NCBI RefSeq assembly: GCF_948472415.1
Contig: NZ_OX419519.1
Location: 4,526,001-4,590,000, forward strand
Length of the DNA: 64,000 bases
Direction: 5' to 3'
DNA from: Kitasatospora fiedleri
GTDB lineage: Bacteria > Actinomycetota > Actinomycetes > Streptomycetales > Streptomycetaceae
Part shown: positions 35,021 to 44,108 of the stretch, one piece after another
How the letters are laid out: each line of letters begins with the position of its first letter
How positions within the stretch are numbered: the first letter of the stretch is position 1
The notes under the pieces: generated by a model
Databases searched by the model: none
What the model saw: only the letters and a program-made list of their open reading frames with translations
What the model was told of the DNA's origin: nothing
Program-made: the position numbers and the translations under genes

Positions 35021-37298
35021 CCGCCGGGGTGTAACCGCTGGGCGCGGGCGCGTTGTTGGCGACCACCTGGACGTCGGAGGACTTCAGGTACGCCAGCCGG
35101 TGGTTGAACCGGATCGGGTAGTAGGTGTCGGTGCCGACCACCCGGGTGCGGTCCTTCGGCGCGTCGCCGTTGATGTTCTGCGCGTAGAAGAAGTCGCTGT
35201 CCAGCGCCACCGGGCTGCCCGCCAGGTACCCCTGGCCGGCCGGGACGGTCGCGGTGTACGCCACCGGCGCCAGGTTGGCGGTGCTGATCTCCGCCGGGTA
35301 CGCCGACAGCTCCGGGTAGGTGCGCCCGTACACCGGGATCGAGGCGGCCCCCGGCTTCGCGGTCAGCACCACCTGGCCGGCCCGGTCGTCCGCCACGCCC
35401 GCCGTGAAGCCCGGGTTGGCGAACCAGGCCTTCTGACCGCCGTACCAGATCGCCGTCCAGTCGCCCTGCTGGTCGGCCACCACGAAGCTGGTGCCGGCCA
35501 CCGCCTTGGCCCGGACGTCCGCGGCCTGGGTGGTGCCGCCGTTGACCAGGGTGCCGCTGTTCGGACCGGTGTACAGGTAGACGAAGTTCTCCGGCCGGGC
35601 CGGGACGCCGTCCACCGGCGGGGTGTTGCTGCCGTCGAAGGCCGGGGCGATGGTCACCTTGCCGCCCGGCAGCAGCACGCCGCCGCCGTTGGCCCGCACC
35701 GGCGCGCCGAGCAGGTCCATGTAGTGGTTCCAGTCCCAGAACGTGCCCGGGTCCCAGTGCATGCCCGAGATGGTCTCCTGGGTCGGCCCCGGCACGTCGT
35801 CGTGGCCGATGACGTGCTCGCGGTCCAGCGGCACCCCGTACTTCTCCGCCAGGTAGCGCACCAGGGTCGCCGAGGACTGGTACAGCTGCTCCGAGTACCA
35901 GGGCTGGCTGCCGGTCGGGAGCGCGTAGCCCTCGTGCTCGACGCCGATGCTGTGCATGTTGACCGTCTTGTTGCCGGCCTGCCAGGCGATGTTCTTGTCG
36001 TTCACCAACTGGGTGACGTGGCCGTCGCTCGCCCGCACGATGTAGTGCGCGCTGGACTGGGACTTCGGGTCCTGGAAGGTCCGGATCGAACCGGCGTACC
36101 CGCCCTCGGTGTCGTGGATCACGATGTACTGGACCCGGTCGCCGTCGGCGGGCCGGTTCGCGATCGTGTAGTTGCCGTACGAGGTCGGGTCGGCGGGGTT
36201 CGTCAGGTCGTACGCCGCCTCCTGGAAGTCGCAGTTCAGCGCGGCCGGGCACTCGATCGGGTGCGGCTCGGGGTTCGAGGAGAGCGGGGCCAGCGCCGGT
36301 CGCGCCGAGCCGCGCGAGGCCGCGGCGGTGGCGGTGGCGGTGCCGGTGGCGGCCTTCGGCGCGTCCTTGCCGCGGACGGCCTTGTCCGCGCCCCGGGTGG
36401 GGGCGGGGGCGGTCGCCGGCAGCGCGGGCAGCGAGCCCTGGCCGTCGGAGGAGCTGCGCGGCGCGGTCGCGGTGCTCGCCGATCCCTGCGACACCCCGGT
36501 GTCGGCGGGCAGGTCGACCCGCTCGCCGTCCGCGGTGGTCCGGGCCGCGCCGAGCCGGATGGTGTTGTACACCCGGTCCGCGAAGGCGTGGCCGCTCGCG
36601 TCGTCGGTCGCCTCGCTGAACCGGGCCACCGACTCGTACCAGGCGGCGGGGTCACCGGAGAGCGGCCGCCCCGCGTCCTTCTGGTACTTCACCAGCAGCG
36701 CCGCCGCACCGCGGATCGACTGCGCCGGGTCCGACTTCAACTGCCCCGCCGGACGGTCGATCAGCTTCGCGGCGCGCGCCAGCGTGTGCAGCGCGGGGGA
36801 GTCCTCCACCGGCACCGGATCGGCCTTCGCGGCCGGCTCGGTGCCGTCGCCCCGCCCGTCCACCTCCGCCCCCGGGCCCTGGGCGAGCGCCCGGGCGACC
36901 GCGGCCGGGTCGACCTCGGTCAGGCCCATCACGTTGTAGTTGCCGGTGGTGCTCGGCTGGCCGCCGTGCTGCTCCCAGCGGCTCTGCTGGTACGACAGCG
37001 CCAGCAGCACGCTCTGCGGGACGTGGAACTCCCCGGCGGCCGCGGCGAAGGAGCCGCGCAGCTTCTCGCCGGGCGCCGCGGCGGCGGCCCGGTCGTCGGC
37101 CGAGGCGAACACGGACAGCGCGGTCGCCGAGACGACGGCGGCGGCCGTCAGGGCCAGCGGTATCCGCAACCGGTGCGAGCGGCGGTGCCGCCCGCCACCG
37201 GCCGATGGGTCCTGGTGGGCAGTCAACAGGAGTGCGCCTTCCGGACGAGTCCGGCCGCGGGACGGCCGGTGCAGGGGGGAAACGGACCCGGTACGCAC
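33912..37298 (-). CDS. secreted N-acetylmuramoyl-L-alanine amidase (PGRP-type) with three surface repeats
   Basis: Up to 1128 residues. A signal-like helix (IPLALTAAAVVSATALSVFA) follows an Arg-rich N-terminus. Next is a helical lytic-transglycosylase-like region (VPQSVLLALSYQQSRWEQ and GNYNVMGLTE). The amidase-2/PGRP domain has zinc-type His in YIVIHDTEGG, SSAHYIV and HVIGHDDVPGP. The last third has three repeats of about 115 residues, each with RLxDTR, VVLNVTATNPT and VDLYNNDGTVDLIAD, ending GYY. It should cleave or bind peptidoglycan outside the cell. The GTG at 37298 is the longest start; a TTG at 37226 would give a tidier signal peptide. Confidence 0.85.
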   Translation of the reverse strand: MRTGSVSPLHRPSRGRTRPEGALLLTAHQDPSAGGGRHRRSHRLRIPLALTAAAVVSATALSVFASADDRAAAAAPGEKLRGSFAAAAGEFHVPQSVLLALSYQQSRWEQHGGQPSTTGNYNVMGLTEVDPAAVARALAQGPGAEVDGRGDGTEPAAKADPVPVEDSPALHTLARAAKLIDRPAGQLKSDPAQSIRGAAALLVKYQKDAGRPLSGDPAAWYESVARFSEATDDASGHAFADRVYNTIRLGAARTTADGERVDLPADTGVSQGSASTATAPRSSSDGQGSLPALPATAPAPTRGADKAVRGKDAPKAATGTATATAAASRGSARPALAPLSSNPEPHPIECPAALNCDFQEAAYDLTNPADPTSYGNYTIANRPADGDRVQYIVIHDTEGGYAGSIRTFQDPKSQSSAHYIVRASDGHVTQLVNDKNIAWQAGNKTVNMHSIGVEHEGYALPTGSQPWYSEQLYQSSATLVRYLAEKYGVPLDREHVIGHDDVPGPTQETISGMHWDPGTFWDWNHYMDLLGAPVRANGGGVLLPGGKVTIAPAFDGSNTPPVDGVPARPENFVYLYTGPNSGTLVNGGTTQAADVRAKAVAGTSFVVADQQGDWTAIWYGGQKAWFANPGFTAGVADDRAGQVVLTAKPGAASIPVYGRTYPELSAYPAEISTANLAPVAYTATVPAGQGYLAGSPVALDSDFFYAQNINGDAPKDRTRVVGTDTYYPIRFNHRLAYLKSSDVQVVANNAPAPSGYTPAGPYRLLDTRDGTGAAKAKVGPARSITLQVAGAGLGGGRSVPNDITAVVLNVTATNPTGPSYVAVYPDGQPRSSASNLNFTTGQTIPNLVVVPVVNGKVDLYNNDGTVDLIADITGYYSPSGTSKLSTAGPYRLLDTRDGTGAPQAKVGAGRTVTLQVAGAGLGGGRSVPNDITAVVLNVTATNPTSPSYVAVYPDGQQRTSASNLNFTPGQTVPNLVVVPVVNGKVDLYNNDGTVDLIADVSGYYTQGGGASFVSAGPVRLMDTRSGLGAPQAKVGAGRTVALQVAGRAGVPSDAKAVVLNVTATNPTSSSYVAVYPDGQQRTSASNLNFTPGQTIPNLVVVPVLNGKVDLYNNDGTVDLIADITGYYR

Positions 37299-37574
37299 GA
37301 CGAGGCACCCCCGGGGCGAGCGCTGACGCTAGCACCGATCGATACGCACCCGGACGGTCGGAGGTTGCGCGGCGCCGGTGGAGATCCGGTGAAGGTCGCT
37401 CCGCCCCTGCTCCGGGTACCTGCCGCCCCTGCTCCGGCCCCCGCTCGGGTCGCCGATCCGCCTGCTCCGGCCCCCGCTTCGACTGTCGGCCCCTGCTTCG
37501 GTCGCGCCGGTCGACGGCCCGGCCCGGCCCGGGCTCAGCTCCGGCCCGGGCGCCGCCGCCCACCGCCGCGCCGC

Positions 37575-39746
37575 CTACCGCCGGTGCTTGCCGCTGGTCG
37601 GGGCCGGGGTCGGGTACGGGATGCGCAGCTTGCGGGCAAACGGGGCCACCGAGGCGCCCACGCCCAGCGGGCGGGCCAGCACGAACAGCGAGAGCAGCAC
37701 CGCCAACGCGCCCGCGGCCAGGCCCGCCAGGCTGCCGAACAGCCCCGCGCCGAACCGCCCGGCCAGCCAGTGCGCGGCCAGCGCGCCCGGCGCGCAGGCC
37801 ACCAGCAACCCCAGGTGCAGGACCACCAGCCGGCCGCCCTCCAGCCCGCTGCCGCGCCGCCCGTCGCGCCGCACGCCCAGGTCCACGGTGGCGTTCGCCC
37901 CCGGCGCGAAGGCGTCGGTGCGCAGCACCATCGTGGCGTCCGGCCCCCGGCCCGGCCCGGCCTGCGCGGGCACCGCCGCCGGGGCGGCGCCCCGGGACAG
38001 CCGGCGGCCCAGCGCGATGCCGGTCACCGCCACCGAGACCAGCGCGGCCGTGGTGTGCGCGAACGCCATGCCGACCACCTTGTAGCGCAGCGGCAGCGTC
38101 TCGTACGCCACCCAGCACATCAGCGCGTTGGTGCCGGTGGTCACCAGGGTCAGCCAGAACGGGGTGCGCGCGTCGCTCATCGCGTAGAAGCCGCGGGCCA
38201 GCGCGTACTGGGCGCAGAACGCGGGCAGGCCGATCGAGAAGGCCATCAGCAGCGAGGCCACCACCATCGCGTCGGCGTGCACGGTCGGCCCGGAGCCGTA
38301 GCCGTACGCGGCCATCGCGATCTGCGGGGCCAGTGCCAGGAAGAGCACCGCGGCGGTGACGATCATCGCGGCCGAGGAGCGCAGCATCCCCGACAGGTCC
38401 TCGCCGATCTTCCGGTAGTCGCCCGCCGTCGCGGCCCGCGACATCCCCGGCAGCAGCGCCGTCACCAGCGAGATGGTGATCACGCCCTGCGGGACGACGA
38501 ACAGCTGGTACGCGTTGGCGTAGGCGGCGTAGCCGCGTCCGCCGACGATGTGCGCGTCCGCCGCCGCCTTGCCCGCGCCGGTGCCCAGGCTGGTGATCAC
38601 CGCGAAGGACAGCTGGGTGGCCACCACCAGCAGCAGCGCCCAGCCCGCCGAGCGCAGCGGCCGGGTCAGGCCCGCGCCGCGCCAGTCGAAGCGCGGCCGG
38701 AAGCCGAAGCCGGAGGAGCGCAGCGAGGGCAGCAGCGCGGCGGCCTGCACCACGATGCCCAGGGTCGAGCCGAGGCCGAGCAGCAGGGTGTCGCCGGAGG
38801 TCACGTCGCCGACCTGGTAGGCGTGCCGGCCGATCACCAGGTAGATGCCGAACACGCCGATCGCCACGACGTTGTTCAGCACCGGCGTCCACATCATCGC
38901 GCCGAACCGGTCGCGGGCGTTCAGCACCTGCCCGAGCAAGGTGAACACGCCGTAGAAGAAGATCTGCGGCAGGCAGTACCGGGCGAAGTCGATCGCCAAC
39001 TCGCGCTGGGCGCCGTCGAACTGCGAGTACAGGTCGACGATCTGCGGGGCGAACAGGAACGCGCCGACCGTCAGCACCACCAGGATCACGCCGCACAGGG
39101 TGAGCAGCCGGTCGGTGTACGCCTGGCCGCCGTCCCGGTGGGTCTGCATCGCGTGCACCAGCTCCGGCACGAACACCGAGGCCAGCGCGCCGCCGATCAG
39201 CATCATGTAGACGATGTTCGGCAGCGAGTTCGCCACGTTGAACGCCTCGCCGACCGGGCCGTTGGTCAGCGCCGCCACGATCACCGCGCTGCGCACGAAG
39301 CCCAGCGCCCGGGAGGCCAGCGAGCCCAGCGCCATGATCAGGCCGTTGCGGCCGGTGGAGGCGGGCTTCTTGGCCGCGGGCTCCGGCCCGTCCGGCTCCT
39401 CGCCCGCCCGCGGCGCCGGCACCGGCCGCTCGGCGCCCGGCGGGGGGGCCTGCGGCGCGGGAGCCTGCGGTGGGAAGGGCGGCCGGCCGTACTGCTCGAA
39501 CGCCTGCGCGGGAATCCGGCCCAGCTGCACGGTCGGCTGGTCCTGCCCCGGGTACGGTCCGTCCGGCGGCGGGTAGTACGGGTCGCCCTGCGGGTGCGGA
39601 CCGCCCTGCGGCGGCTGCGGCTCGCCCTGGCGGTACGCGGTGTCCGGCCGGTGCGGTCCGCCCTGCGCGTGCGCGGCGCCCTGCGCGTACGGTCCGCCCT
39701 GCGGGCGGTACGGGTCGCCGGGGCCGTCCGCAGTGTGCAAGGTCAT
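37575..39746 (-). CDS. murJ: lipid II flippase MurJ (MviN)
   Basis: 723 residues. A long cytoplasmic Pro/Gly/Gln-rich N-terminal tail (about 1-125, with PYAQG/PHPQG units) precedes about 14 transmembrane helices of the MviN/MurJ family. Recognisable blocks are LGSLASRALGFVRSAVIVAAL, AFNVANSLPNIVYMMLIGGALASVFVP and YCLPQIFFYG. It moves lipid II across the membrane for peptidoglycan synthesis. The ATG at 39746 (MTLHTADG) follows GGGGG; upstream open frame is non-coding. The proline-rich tail is usual in actinobacterial MurJ. Confidence 0.92.
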   Translation of the reverse strand: MTLHTADGPGDPYRPQGGPYAQGAAHAQGGPHRPDTAYRQGEPQPPQGGPHPQGDPYYPPPDGPYPGQDQPTVQLGRIPAQAFEQYGRPPFPPQAPAPQAPPPGAERPVPAPRAGEEPDGPEPAAKKPASTGRNGLIMALGSLASRALGFVRSAVIVAALTNGPVGEAFNVANSLPNIVYMMLIGGALASVFVPELVHAMQTHRDGGQAYTDRLLTLCGVILVVLTVGAFLFAPQIVDLYSQFDGAQRELAIDFARYCLPQIFFYGVFTLLGQVLNARDRFGAMMWTPVLNNVVAIGVFGIYLVIGRHAYQVGDVTSGDTLLLGLGSTLGIVVQAAALLPSLRSSGFGFRPRFDWRGAGLTRPLRSAGWALLLVVATQLSFAVITSLGTGAGKAAADAHIVGGRGYAAYANAYQLFVVPQGVITISLVTALLPGMSRAATAGDYRKIGEDLSGMLRSSAAMIVTAAVLFLALAPQIAMAAYGYGSGPTVHADAMVVASLLMAFSIGLPAFCAQYALARGFYAMSDARTPFWLTLVTTGTNALMCWVAYETLPLRYKVVGMAFAHTTAALVSVAVTGIALGRRLSRGAAPAAVPAQAGPGRGPDATMVLRTDAFAPGANATVDLGVRRDGRRGSGLEGGRLVVLHLGLLVACAPGALAAHWLAGRFGAGLFGSLAGLAAGALAVLLSLFVLARPLGVGASVAPFARKLRIPYPTPAPTSGKHRR

Positions 39747-40051
39747 CGGACCCCCCGTCGATCGGTGCCCGTCCGGCGTTGCGTGGGTGAGTGCGGGAGA
39801 TTCGGCCCTGGTCCGGACTCCGCCTGCCGGTTGCAGGGTGCACCAGCCGCAGAAGTCTGCCCCACTTCGGCACCCGATGGGGAGTCGGGTGCCGACCGGC
39901 GAGCTGTTCGAGCCGGTCGCACCGGTGTCCGGGGGCCTTGCCGCACCGGCCGTGGAGCGCCGTTTGCGCCCGGAAACACGCGGAATGCTGCCCGCGGGGT
40001 TCCCCCGCGCGGAGGAGGCGGACGACACGGTGTGACGTTGCTCACGATCCG
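39747..40051. other. 305-base non-coding interval upstream of murJ
   Basis: Contains the murJ leader (GGGGG near 39751-39756). I see no gene and no clear terminator for the PAP2 gene that ends at 40052. Confidence 0.4.
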
Positions 40052-40897
40052 TCAGGAACGCCCCGGATCGCGCTCCGCGGCGGGTTCCGCCGGCGGCGGC
40101 GCGGCCAGCACCCGCTGCACCCGGGGCCGGTTCCGCCGGTGCAGCAGCCGCACGTCCCGGCCGAACCGGCCCGGCCGCCACAGCTCGACCGCCAGCGCCG
40201 ACCCGGCCAGCACCGCGACCGCCGCCGCCCAGCCCGCCAGCACGTCGCTCGGCCAGTGCACGCCCAGCGCGATCCCGGTCCAGCCCGCCGCCAGCACCAC
40301 CAGGCCCGCCACGGCGCCCGCCGCCACCCGCACCGGCCGCTCCGCCCGCGGCCACACCAGCACCAGCAGCGCCCCGCAGGTGACCGCCGAGGCCAGCGCG
40401 GGCCCGGACGGGAAGGACCCCCCGGAACCGGCGGCCACCGGATCGGCGAGGTGTGGCCGGGGGCGGTCGACCAGCGCCCCGCCCGCCCGGCCCGCGGCCC
40501 AGCCCAGCAGCGCCACCGCCACCGTCCAGCCCGCCGGCACCCGGGCGCCCAGCGCCCACAGCCGCACCGCGACCGCCCCGAGCAGCGCCCGCATCACCCA
40601 GGTCGGGCCCAGGTCGGCCAGCGTCTGCAGGGCCGCTGTCCACACCGGGTGGCGCAGCGCATAGCGGTGCAGCAGCGCCACCCAGCCCCGGTCCAGCCGG
40701 GCCAGCGGCGGCCAGCCCGCCCGCACCAGCACCAGCAGCGCCGCGAACGCCAGCACACCCGCCAGGGCGGGCCAGGCACAACGGAGCGCCCCCGGGCGTT
40801 GTACCCGTGGAGGGGCCGCAGGACGGCCGGTGCCCCGGCCGCCGCCGCCCGGGCACCCGGCGGCCGACCGGGAGGCGGGGTCGATGGGCTGGTGCAT
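40052..40897 (-). CDS. PAP2-superfamily membrane protein, catalytic residues missing
   Basis: 281 residues with about six transmembrane helices and the PAP2 frame: LVDRPRPHL, SFPSGPALASA and LGVHWPSDVLAG. In active phosphatases the three motifs read K(x6)RP, PSGH and SR(x5)H(x3)D. Here the Lys position is Gly, the PSGH His is Pro and SR is TG, while the last His and Asp remain. It is probably not an active phosphatase and could bind lipid or have diverged in role. The ATG at 40897 (MHQPIDPAS) is preferred over an in-frame start at 40990. It lies upstream of murJ on the same strand. Confidence 0.8.
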   Translation of the reverse strand: MHQPIDPASRSAAGCPGGGGRGTGRPAAPPRVQRPGALRCAWPALAGVLAFAALLVLVRAGWPPLARLDRGWVALLHRYALRHPVWTAALQTLADLGPTWVMRALLGAVAVRLWALGARVPAGWTVAVALLGWAAGRAGGALVDRPRPHLADPVAAGSGGSFPSGPALASAVTCGALLVLVWPRAERPVRVAAGAVAGLVVLAAGWTGIALGVHWPSDVLAGWAAAVAVLAGSALAVELWRPGRFGRDVRLLHRRNRPRVQRVLAAPPPAEPAAERDPGRS

Positions 40898-41220
40898 GAC
40901 AGAAACCTTCCCAGCGGCAGGAGGCGAACCGGCGCTGGTCCGATCGCGATTCGGCATCGGTTGTGCGGACGTGCCGCGAAGGCCCCGCACGGATTCGGTG
41001 CCGATCGTCCGGTGCGCACCGTGCGGGGCGCGTCACGCTCCGTCTATCGTTCGAGTGAAAACCGGCAGGATACTGCATCACCGGTGGAAAGCTGAGCCAC
41101 TTGGGAATGTTGTCCGTTTTCTGTGCGTTGGATCGTTACGTGTGAGCCACGAACGGGCCCACACGGTTGTGCCGAGTGGCGGAACGGAGCGCCCCCGGCA
41201 GCGTCAGTGAGGGAGCAAGC
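40898..41220 (+). promoter_or_regulatory. divergent regulatory interval before the sigma factor gene
   Basis: 323 bases without a gene, less GC-rich near 41040-41160. A possible -35 TTGTCC (41110-41115) lies about 17-20 bases before TTACG-containing sequence; the -10 is not clear. GGGAG precedes the sigma-factor ATG. Confidence 0.35.
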
Positions 41221-42192
41221 ATGGCCACCCGTGCCGTCGTACGCGACAGGGCCGATCGGACTCGCACCGCCCGCCCGACCAACCTCGAAGCCGACCGCGA
41301 CCTGGTCGGCATGTACCTCGACGAAATCGCCAGGACACCCCTGCTCGACGCCGCCGAGGAGGTCGAGCTGTCCCTGCGCATCGAAGCCGGGGTCTTCGCC
41401 CAGCACCTGCTCGACGAGGAGGAGCGGCCCGACGGCGTCACCACCGAGGAGCTCCAGGCGATAGCCGACGACGCCGAGCGCGCCAAGGACGTCTTCATCC
41501 GCTCCAACCTGCGCCTGGTCGTCGCCGTCGCCCGCCGCTACCCGCGCAGCGGCCTCCCGCTGCTCGACCTGATCCAGGAGGGCAACGCCGGCCTGGTCCG
41601 CGCGGTGGAGAAGTTCGACTACTCCAAGGGCTTCAAGTTCTCCACCTACGCGACGTGGTGGATCCGGCAGGCGATCACCCGCTCCATTGCCGACCAGTCC
41701 CGCACCATCCGGCTGCCCGTCCACCTGGTCGAGGAGCTCGGCCGGATTCGCCGGGTCCAGCGCGAGAAGGCCAAGGAGCTGGGCCGCGAGCCCGATCCCG
41801 CCGAGATCGCCGCCGAGCTGGACACCACCGAGCAGCGGGTCAAGGACGTCCTGGACTGGGCCCGGGACCCGGTCAGTCTCAACATGTCGGTCGACGACGA
41901 GGGCGAGACCCAGTTCGGCGACCTGGTGGAGGACACCGGCGCGGTCTCCCCGGAGGACGCGGTCATGGTGATGATGCGCCGCGAGGAGCTGGACGACCTG
42001 ATCGGCCGCCTCGACGACCGCACCGCCTCCATCATCCGCAGCCGCTACGGCATGGAGGACGGCCGCGAGCGGACGCTCACCGAGGTCGGCAAGCAGCACG
42101 GCCTGACGCGCGAGCGGATTCGCCAGATCGAGAAGCACGCCCTCGCCGAACTCAAGAAGATCGCCGACCACGCGGGCTTCGAGGCGGCGTAG
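41221..42192 (+). CDS. RpoD/SigA-family (group 2, HrdD-like) sigma factor
   Basis: 323 residues. Region 1.2 (DLVGMYLDEIARTPLLDAAEEVEL), regions 2.1-2.4 (IRSNLRLVVAVARRYPRSGLPLLDLIQEGNAGLVRAVEKFDYSKGFKFSTYATWWIRQAI in pieces), region 3 (EELGRIRRVQREKAKELGREP) and region 4.2 (TLTEVGKQHGLTRERIRQIEKHALAEL) are all present. The size and lack of a long region 1.1 fit the HrdA/C/D type rather than the principal HrdB. It guides RNA polymerase to -35/-10 promoters. Start ATG with GGGAG nine bases upstream. Confidence 0.93.
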   Translation: MATRAVVRDRADRTRTARPTNLEADRDLVGMYLDEIARTPLLDAAEEVELSLRIEAGVFAQHLLDEEERPDGVTTEELQAIADDAERAKDVFIRSNLRLVVAVARRYPRSGLPLLDLIQEGNAGLVRAVEKFDYSKGFKFSTYATWWIRQAITRSIADQSRTIRLPVHLVEELGRIRRVQREKAKELGREPDPAEIAAELDTTEQRVKDVLDWARDPVSLNMSVDDEGETQFGDLVEDTGAVSPEDAVMVMMRREELDDLIGRLDDRTASIIRSRYGMEDGRERTLTEVGKQHGLTRERIRQIEKHALAELKKIADHAGFEAA

Positions 42193-42211
42193 CCCGCCCC
42201 GGCGGGCGGGC
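42192..42211 (+). terminator. hairpin after the sigma factor gene
   Basis: GCCCGCCC (42192-42199) pairs with GGGCGGGC (42204-42211) around a 4-base loop, starting at the last base of the stop codon. Confidence 0.5.
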
Positions 42212-42244
42212 CGCCGGGGCCCGCGGCGGTCCTACAGTGGAGGC

Positions 42245-42436
42245 ATGACCTCCCCGGACGCGCAGAAGCCCGAGCCCCGGCCCGAGACCGGCCGCCCCCG
42301 GCCCCGACTGGTCTTCACCGACCCGTTCGACCAGCAGACCTCCGACGACACCGACCGCGGTTGGGGCGACACCTCGGAGGAGCGGGGGCTGGACTGGTAC
42401 CGCAGCCAGCGGCCCCCGCACCACGGCGAGAAGTAG
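42245..42436 (+). CDS. conserved hypothetical protein, 63 aa
   Basis: A polar, Pro/Arg-rich N-terminal half followed by LVFTDPFDQQTSDDTDRGWGD and GLDWYRSQRPPHHGEK. No membrane segment or known domain. Strong third-position GC bias and the conserved-looking C-terminus support a real gene. It is convergent with mscL. Confidence 0.65.
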   Translation: MTSPDAQKPEPRPETGRPRPRLVFTDPFDQQTSDDTDRGWGDTSEERGLDWYRSQRPPHHGEK

Positions 42437-42450
42437 CGGGAACGGCGGGA

Positions 42451-42867
42451 TCAGCCGCGGCGCACCAGCGCGTCGCGGATCTCGGCGAGCAGTTCGACCT
42501 CCTTCAGTTCGACGTCCAGCGCCTCGTCCTCCACGGACTTGCGCTTCCGCATGAAGTGGTTCATCGGCAGGATCAGCAGGAAGTACACGACGGCGGCCGT
42601 GATCAGGAAGCTGAGCGCGGCACTGAGCACCGAGCCCCAGAGGATGAAGATGCCCGAGGTGACGTTGCCGGCGTCGTCCACCGTGCACGGCCCCTTGAGG
42701 CAGGAGCTGTAGGCGGCCAGGTCCTTGGTGCCGAACAGACCGACCAGCGGGTTGATCACGCCCTTGACGAACGCGTTGACGACGCTGGTGAAGGCCGCGC
42801 CGATGACGACGGCGACGGCCAGGTCCACCACGTTGCCGCGGAGCAGGAATTCCTTGAAGCCTTTCAT
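42451..42867 (-). CDS. mscL: large-conductance mechanosensitive channel MscL
   Basis: 138 residues. KGFKEFLLRGNVVDLAVAVVIGAAFTSVVNAFVKGVINPLVG (read in pieces) is the MscL N-terminal amphipathic helix and pore TM1. TM2 is SAALSFLITAAVVYFLLILPMN, followed by the charged C-terminal helix (ELKEVELLAEIRDAL). It opens under membrane tension on hypo-osmotic shock. The periplasmic loop carries two Cys (SSCLKGPCT). Confidence 0.95.
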   Translation of the reverse strand: MKGFKEFLLRGNVVDLAVAVVIGAAFTSVVNAFVKGVINPLVGLFGTKDLAAYSSCLKGPCTVDDAGNVTSGIFILWGSVLSAALSFLITAAVVYFLLILPMNHFMRKRKSVEDEALDVELKEVELLAEIRDALVRRG

Positions 42868-43397
42868 GCCGCGTCGAACGGCGGACGCCCCCGAAGGTCA
42901 CGGGTGAACCCCCCCACCATCAGGTTGACGCCCGAGCACAGCCGACCACCCCACCCGCCGCCCCCGACCCGGGCGGCGGCGCCCCGCAGAGCAGCACGGC
43001 GGACAGCGCCAGACAGGCCACGGCAAGCAGGCCGGAACCCCGCCGCAACGCCCGCCACAAGCGGTGGCACCTCGACCCGACACCAAGGATCGGCGGGAAA
43101 TCAGGCACCTCACGACGCGGCGGAACGAGCACGGCGGGCAGCACGAAAGAGGTCACGACAGGGCCCTCCAGAACGAAGCACACGACCCCGGACGGAGCCG
43201 CCACAGCCATCCTGCGACCCACCCGGACCACCCCGCCCCGCATTCCCCCACCCTGTGGAAAACCCGCCCCTGTGGAAAACCGACCTCACCCCACCGAGCG
43301 ACCCCCTACGCCATCCAGCCCCATCCGCCCCTACCGTCCGGAGGAACCCGCGTAACCCGCCCCCGTCGGCAACGGATCGGCGGTTCCCGGCGGTACG
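42868..43397. other. 530-base non-coding interval
   Basis: Open frames here lack consistent codon bias or domain features. A short duplicated segment CCTGTGGAAAACC occurs at about 43251-43280. No RNA gene is recognised. Confidence 0.45.
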
Positions 43398-43616
43398 TCA
43401 GACCTCGTGGAAGCAGCCGGACTTGACCGCCGTGACGAAGGCGGCGAAGGCGTCGGTGGCGAAGAGCAGGGCGGGGCCGTGGGGGTCCTTGGAGTCGCGG
43501 ACTGGGACGATGCCGTGGGTGGCGCTGAACGCGGGTGCGAACTCGACGCAGTTGCCGCCATTGCCGCTGTAACTGCTCTTCACCCACCGGGCGCTGGACA
43601 GATCGATGTGGGTCAT
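43398..43616 (-). CDS. DUF397 domain protein (copy 4 from the regulator)
   Basis: 72 residues, MTHIDLSSARWVKSSYSGNGGNCVEFAP then HGIVPVRDSKDPHGPALLF and a FAAFVTAVKSG end. The W-KSS-S-GG-CVE and VRDSK-P-G-L motifs define DUF397, small proteins normally encoded beside XRE-family regulators in actinomycetes. It is the furthest of four tandem paralogues from the regulator at 44711. Confidence 0.93.
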   Translation of the reverse strand: MTHIDLSSARWVKSSYSGNGGNCVEFAPAFSATHGIVPVRDSKDPHGPALLFATDAFAAFVTAVKSGCFHEV

Positions 43617-43771
43617 ACGAGTTCCTCCCGTGGCGGGTTGCTGTGGCGGCCGGCGGAGCCGCTTGGCGCTGGCGATCGTGCTTTCGGGGCGGAGCACGTC
43701 AGGAGAGATTTCCCGACTTCCGGTGCGATGGAGCCCGCAGACGGACCGCGCCGACCTGCGAGGCCGGTGGG

Positions 43772-43990
43772 TCAGACCTCGGTGAAGTGGCCGGTCTTGA
43801 CCGCCGTGACGAAGGCGGTGAAGGAAGCCTCGTCGAAGAGCAGGGCGGGGCCGTGCGGGTTTTTGGAGTCGCGGACCGGAACGATGCCATGGGCGGCGGT
43901 GAACTCGGGCGCGAACTCGACGCATTCTCCGCCGTCAGAGCTGTAGCTGCTCTTCACCCATCGAGCATTGGGCAGATCGATGTGGGACAT
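43772..43990 (-). CDS. DUF397 domain protein (copy 3)
   Basis: 72 residues, MSHIDLPNARWVKSSYSSDGGECVEFAPEF, VRDSKNPHGPALLFDEASFTAFV. Same length and layout as its three neighbours but the most diverged within the set (NCVE is ECVE, KDPHG is KNPHG), which implies that duplication here is older. Confidence 0.93.
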   Translation of the reverse strand: MSHIDLPNARWVKSSYSSDGGECVEFAPEFTAAHGIVPVRDSKNPHGPALLFDEASFTAFVTAVKTGHFTEV

Positions 43991-44108
43991 GTGAGTTCCT
44001 CCTGCGGCGATCGTGGCGTGAGCCAGGGGAGGCTTCCCGGATTGGGATGCGCAGAAGCCCCGTGCGCCTGAGTGGCTTGGCTGCGCGCTACGCGGTACTG
44101 GTTTTAAG

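Noticed and set aside
33849..40664. 2271-residue open frame on the plus strand
   Set aside because: It runs antisense to the amidase, murJ and PAP2 genes and is low-complexity (Arg/Gly/Val/His); a shadow of the biased codon use.
42868..43397. Small genes on either strand in this gap
   Set aside because: Several open frames overlap each other, lack ribosome sites and have no consistent codon bias.
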